This document shows, one piece after another, positions 31,135-33,465 of a stretch of DNA of 33,465 nucleotides. The notes under the pieces were generated by a model. That model ran no database searches and was not told where the DNA came from. It was given only the letters and a program-made list of their open reading frames with translations. The translations under genes were made by a program, and so were the position numbers. The DNA comes from an uncultured Slackia sp. (GTDB lineage: Bacteria; Actinomycetota; Coriobacteriia; Coriobacteriales; Eggerthellaceae): assembly GCA_934646845.1 (NCBI GenBank), contig CAKUEV010000001.1, positions 1 to 33,465 on the forward strand. Reading direction: 5' to 3'. Position 1 is the stretch's first letter; the number at the start of each line of letters is the position of its first letter.

Positions 31135-32727
31135 CTAGGCCAGTTCGGCCAATGCGGCGTCAAGCACCTCTTCGCTAAACAGATTTCCCCGGCCGAGCTG
31201 GCCTTTCGGGTCGATTTGCACCTTCATGCGCGCGCTTTCCGCAATATGGTCGGCGCCGTACATTTCTTCGAGAAAATGAGCCTTGAGCTTGCCCACGCCA
31301 TGCTCGGCCGACACCGCGCCGCCCATGGCCGACACCTCGGCGGCCCACTGCGCGAACAGCTCGGTGCCGCGCGCGTATTCCTCGGCGGAGCGCGGCAAAA
31401 TGTTCACATGCACGTGGTTGCTTCCAATATGGCCCCACGTGGCACTCTCGAAACCGCCTTCGGCGAGCGTACGGCGATACATCGCGACCACGTCGCGCAG
31501 GCGATCATCGGGCACCGACATGTCGCTGCCGAGCTTCGTGATGGAAGGATCGGTACGGCGGCGCTGGTCGATAAGCATGTTCACGCTTTCGGGAACCGCA
31601 TGGCGGAAGAAGCGCTGGCCGGCGCGCTCGGCCTCGGTCGTCGCGACCCACGCGCCTTCGGCATCGCCGCCGCACGCTTCCAGCTGCTCGCACAGCACCA
31701 TGAGCTCAGCTTCGGCAGTTTCCTCATCGTCGCAGCTCAGCTCGACGAACACGCATGCTCGCGCATCATCAGCGAGCTCGGGAAGCTCGGCGAATGCCGG
31801 GTTGTTCGCCTTTTGCGCACGCAGAACATCGAGCGCGGCGCCGTCGAAGTATTCAATAGCCGTTGCATGCTCGAGCGCGTCGCGCACGGCAATCGTGAAC
31901 TCGACAGCCTCGGTTTCGCCCGGGAAAAAGCAACTCGCACCCCACACCTCGACAGGCACGGGCAAAAGCGCCAGCTCAAGCTCGCAAATCACGCCAAGCG
32001 TGCCGCATGCGCCAATGAAGAGGTCGATCGCGTCCATGTCGTCGGACGCAAAATAGCCCGACGCATTTTTCGCCTTCGGCATATCGTACGTGGGAAGGTT
32101 CAACGCCAGCTCACGACCGCCCTCGGTCACAAGGCGAAGCTCGCGGCCCGACGCGAACGCCTCGCCGCGGCGCAAGGCAAGAACATCGCCATCGGCAAGC
32201 GCCACGCGCATCGCCTCGACGTGCGGACGCGCCGCCCCGTAGGCATAGCTGCGCGAGCCCGACGCGTTGCATGCCACGATGCCGCCGAGCGCCGCCGACG
32301 CCTCGGTCGGATCGGGCGCAAAAAACTGCGCGGGTGCGGCCTTGAACTGCGCCAACGCGGCGAGGCTTTCATCGCTCCAGCCCGCCGTGTCGAAACTCGC
32401 CTTCTGCAGCATGTCGCGCAGCTCCATGAGCGAAAGGCCTGGCTGCACACGCACGAAGAAGCGGCCGTCGGAGCCGCGGCGCAGCCCGAGCACGCGGTTC
32501 ATGCGCGACGTGTTCAGCACGCAGCCGCCATGGGGAACCGCGCCGGCCGCCAAGCCGGAACGCGCGCCCTGCACGGTGACGGGCGCAGCGGCATGCAGCC
32601 CGCGCAACGCGTCGCGCACATCGGCCTCTGATTCGGGGAACACGATGCTTTCCGCAGACCCCACGCTGCGCGATTCGTCGCGCAGGTATTCCTCAAACTC
32701 GTCGGTGCAGAGCACGATTTCAGCCAT
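31135..32727 (-). CDS. FAD-binding oxidase, GlcD/D-lactate dehydrogenase family
   Basis: A 530-residue flavoprotein of the VAO/PCMH superfamily. The FAD_binding_4 domain has VTVQGARSGLAAGAVPHGG (about 50-68), VQPGLSLMELRDML and ALGGIVACNASGSRSYAYGAA; the C-terminal half is an FAD-oxidase_C domain with ATWGHIGSNHVHVNILPR and AVSAEHGVGK, whose His is an active-site ligand. Such enzymes oxidise D-lactate, glycolate or 2-hydroxyglutarate, passing electrons to a quinone or a partner flavoprotein. The converging 2-hydroxyacid dehydrogenase handles the same class of substrates, so the two may share a metabolite. AAAGGGG lies 5 nt before the ATG. Confidence 0.93.
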   Translation of the reverse strand: MAEIVLCTDEFEEYLRDESRSVGSAESIVFPESEADVRDALRGLHAAAPVTVQGARSGLAAGAVPHGGCVLNTSRMNRVLGLRRGSDGRFFVRVQPGLSLMELRDMLQKASFDTAGWSDESLAALAQFKAAPAQFFAPDPTEASAALGGIVACNASGSRSYAYGAARPHVEAMRVALADGDVLALRRGEAFASGRELRLVTEGGRELALNLPTYDMPKAKNASGYFASDDMDAIDLFIGACGTLGVICELELALLPVPVEVWGASCFFPGETEAVEFTIAVRDALEHATAIEYFDGAALDVLRAQKANNPAFAELPELADDARACVFVELSCDDEETAEAELMVLCEQLEACGGDAEGAWVATTEAERAGQRFFRHAVPESVNMLIDQRRRTDPSITKLGSDMSVPDDRLRDVVAMYRRTLAEGGFESATWGHIGSNHVHVNILPRSAEEYARGTELFAQWAAEVSAMGGAVSAEHGVGKLKAHFLEEMYGADHIAESARMKVQIDPKGQLGRGNLFSEEVLDAALAELA

Positions 32728-32849
32728 GGATTCCCCTTTCAGAGCGCCTTTTCAGCTTTTTGCAGGAATGTTCACCATAGCGCATTTCGCGGCTGAGCGA
32801 GATATGCCATCGCGCAGCGGCAGCGAAAGCGCGAGAAGCGATTGCGTCC

Positions 32850-33260
32850 CTAAATCACTATGCCCGCGCAGTGGTCGATTTCGTGCTGGACGATTTGTGC
32901 GTCGAAACCCGAGAACGACTTTTTGCGCGGCGTGAACGACGCATCGAGATAAGCGACCTTGATGCGCCTGTAGCGCGTGCATGGACGCGAGCCTTCGAGC
33001 GACAGGCAGCTTTCCTCGGTTTGATACTCGCCCGACGCTTCCACAATTTCGGGGTTATACATGAGCACCGCGCCGCCCGCGCACGCGGCCACGATGACGC
33101 GCTTGCGCACGCCAATCATGTTCGCCGCGAGCCCCACGCATTCGTGCGCATGCGCCGCAAGCGTGTCGAGCAAATCTTGACCCACGGCAGCATCGGCGGG
33201 CGTGGCATCGACGCTCGGTATCGAGAGCAGCGCGGGGGACTTTACGATAGAACGAATCAT
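32850..33260 (-). CDS. def: Peptide deformylase (short form)
   Basis: A 136-residue metalloenzyme that removes the formyl group from nascent proteins. The three motifs are present in the form seen in short deformylases of anaerobes: GLAANMIG (motif 1, with Asn-Met where long forms have Pro-Gln), EESCLSLEG (motif 2, with the metal-binding Cys) and QHEIDHCAG (motif 3, HExxH). ATG 33260 (MIRSIVKSPA) has AAAGGA 7 nt upstream; an ATG at 33275 has none. It lies upstream of the FAD oxidase on the same strand with 122 bp between, so co-transcription is possible. Confidence 0.93.
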   Translation of the reverse strand: MIRSIVKSPALLSIPSVDATPADAAVGQDLLDTLAAHAHECVGLAANMIGVRKRVIVAACAGGAVLMYNPEIVEASGEYQTEESCLSLEGSRPCTRYRRIKVAYLDASFTPRKKSFSGFDAQIVQHEIDHCAGIVI

Positions 33261-33356
33261 GGCAGATCCTTTCAAATGGTCGCATGCTGAAACATAAAAC
33301 GCAATTCATCAGGGGAAACAGCCCAGAGAAGAAACGTGGAAACAACAACGGCGATC

Positions 33357-33412
33357 AGCGATTAGCGATTAGCGATTAGCGATTAGCGATTAGCGATTAG
33401 CGATTAGCGATT
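33357..33412. repeat. Heptanucleotide microsatellite (AGCGATT x8)
   Basis: Eight perfect copies of AGCGATT, with a variant GCGATC before and broken versions (CGATCGGCA) after. It lies about 100 bp upstream of the deformylase start, at the window end. Confidence 0.97.
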
Positions 33413-33465
33413 GTTGATCGGCAATCGACGACGTCAACCAGCGATCGGCATTCAGCAATAGGCGG

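Overview
The window reads as a chromosomal segment of a high-GC actinobacterium of the Coriobacteriia, most probably Eggerthellaceae (Slackia/Eggerthella type). The clues are a Tat-exported flavoprotein reductase next to a LuxR protein with a polytopic membrane N-terminus, a rubrerythrin, the short 136-residue type of peptide deformylase, two members of a nuclease-like family of the kind I associate with this class, and the codon use. The lineage is an inference from gene content, not a computed placement. I find no rRNA, tRNA, CRISPR array or transposase gene.

Layout. 1-1736: start of a nitroreductase (cut by the edge) and a COG2509-type FAD dehydrogenase with a tandem-repeat-encoded Ser/Thr N-terminal tail. 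1737-4138: a repeat-rich non-coding stretch around a nuclease-like gene. 4139-7888: divergent membrane-LuxR regulator and secreted flavoprotein reductase, with a palindromic operator candidate between them. 8043-11687: PcrA/UvrD helicase and UppP, separated by a strongly folded intergenic segment. 11902-13310: a YhhQ/VUT transporter behind a promoter and a preQ1-I-like leader, overlapping an SDR gene. 13626-15542: rubrerythrin and an XRE-zinc ribbon-TipAS regulator. 15722-17201: a second nuclease-like gene bracketed by two copies of a 153-bp inverted-repeat element. 17373-18336: a possible small structured RNA and a methyltransferase. 18557-21136: metal P-type ATPase divergent from a TetR regulator. 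21345-25371: SulP transporter and release factor 3. 25540-30016: an accessory-looking block with a ClpP-like protease, a VirD4/TraG-like ATPase without membrane segments, a QVK-motif nuclease-like protein and degenerate repeats. 30136-33260: a 2-hydroxyacid dehydrogenase, a GlcD-type FAD oxidase and peptide deformylase, ending in a heptanucleotide microsatellite.

The most unusual signal is a family of four intergenic elements (15722-15874, 17049-17201, 21151-21303, 29865-30016). Three are exactly 153 bp and one is about 152. All have ~30-bp terminal inverted repeats and a conserved CCCAGGTC motif at the centre, but the ~40-nt segments between these parts are unrelated between copies. Constant geometry with free sequence suggests a spacing-dependent structure or protein complex rather than a recently copied transposon. 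Two copies flank the nuclease-like gene at 15947-17008. The second candidate system is the adjacent ClpP-like protease and orphan coupling-protein ATPase at 25895-28237.
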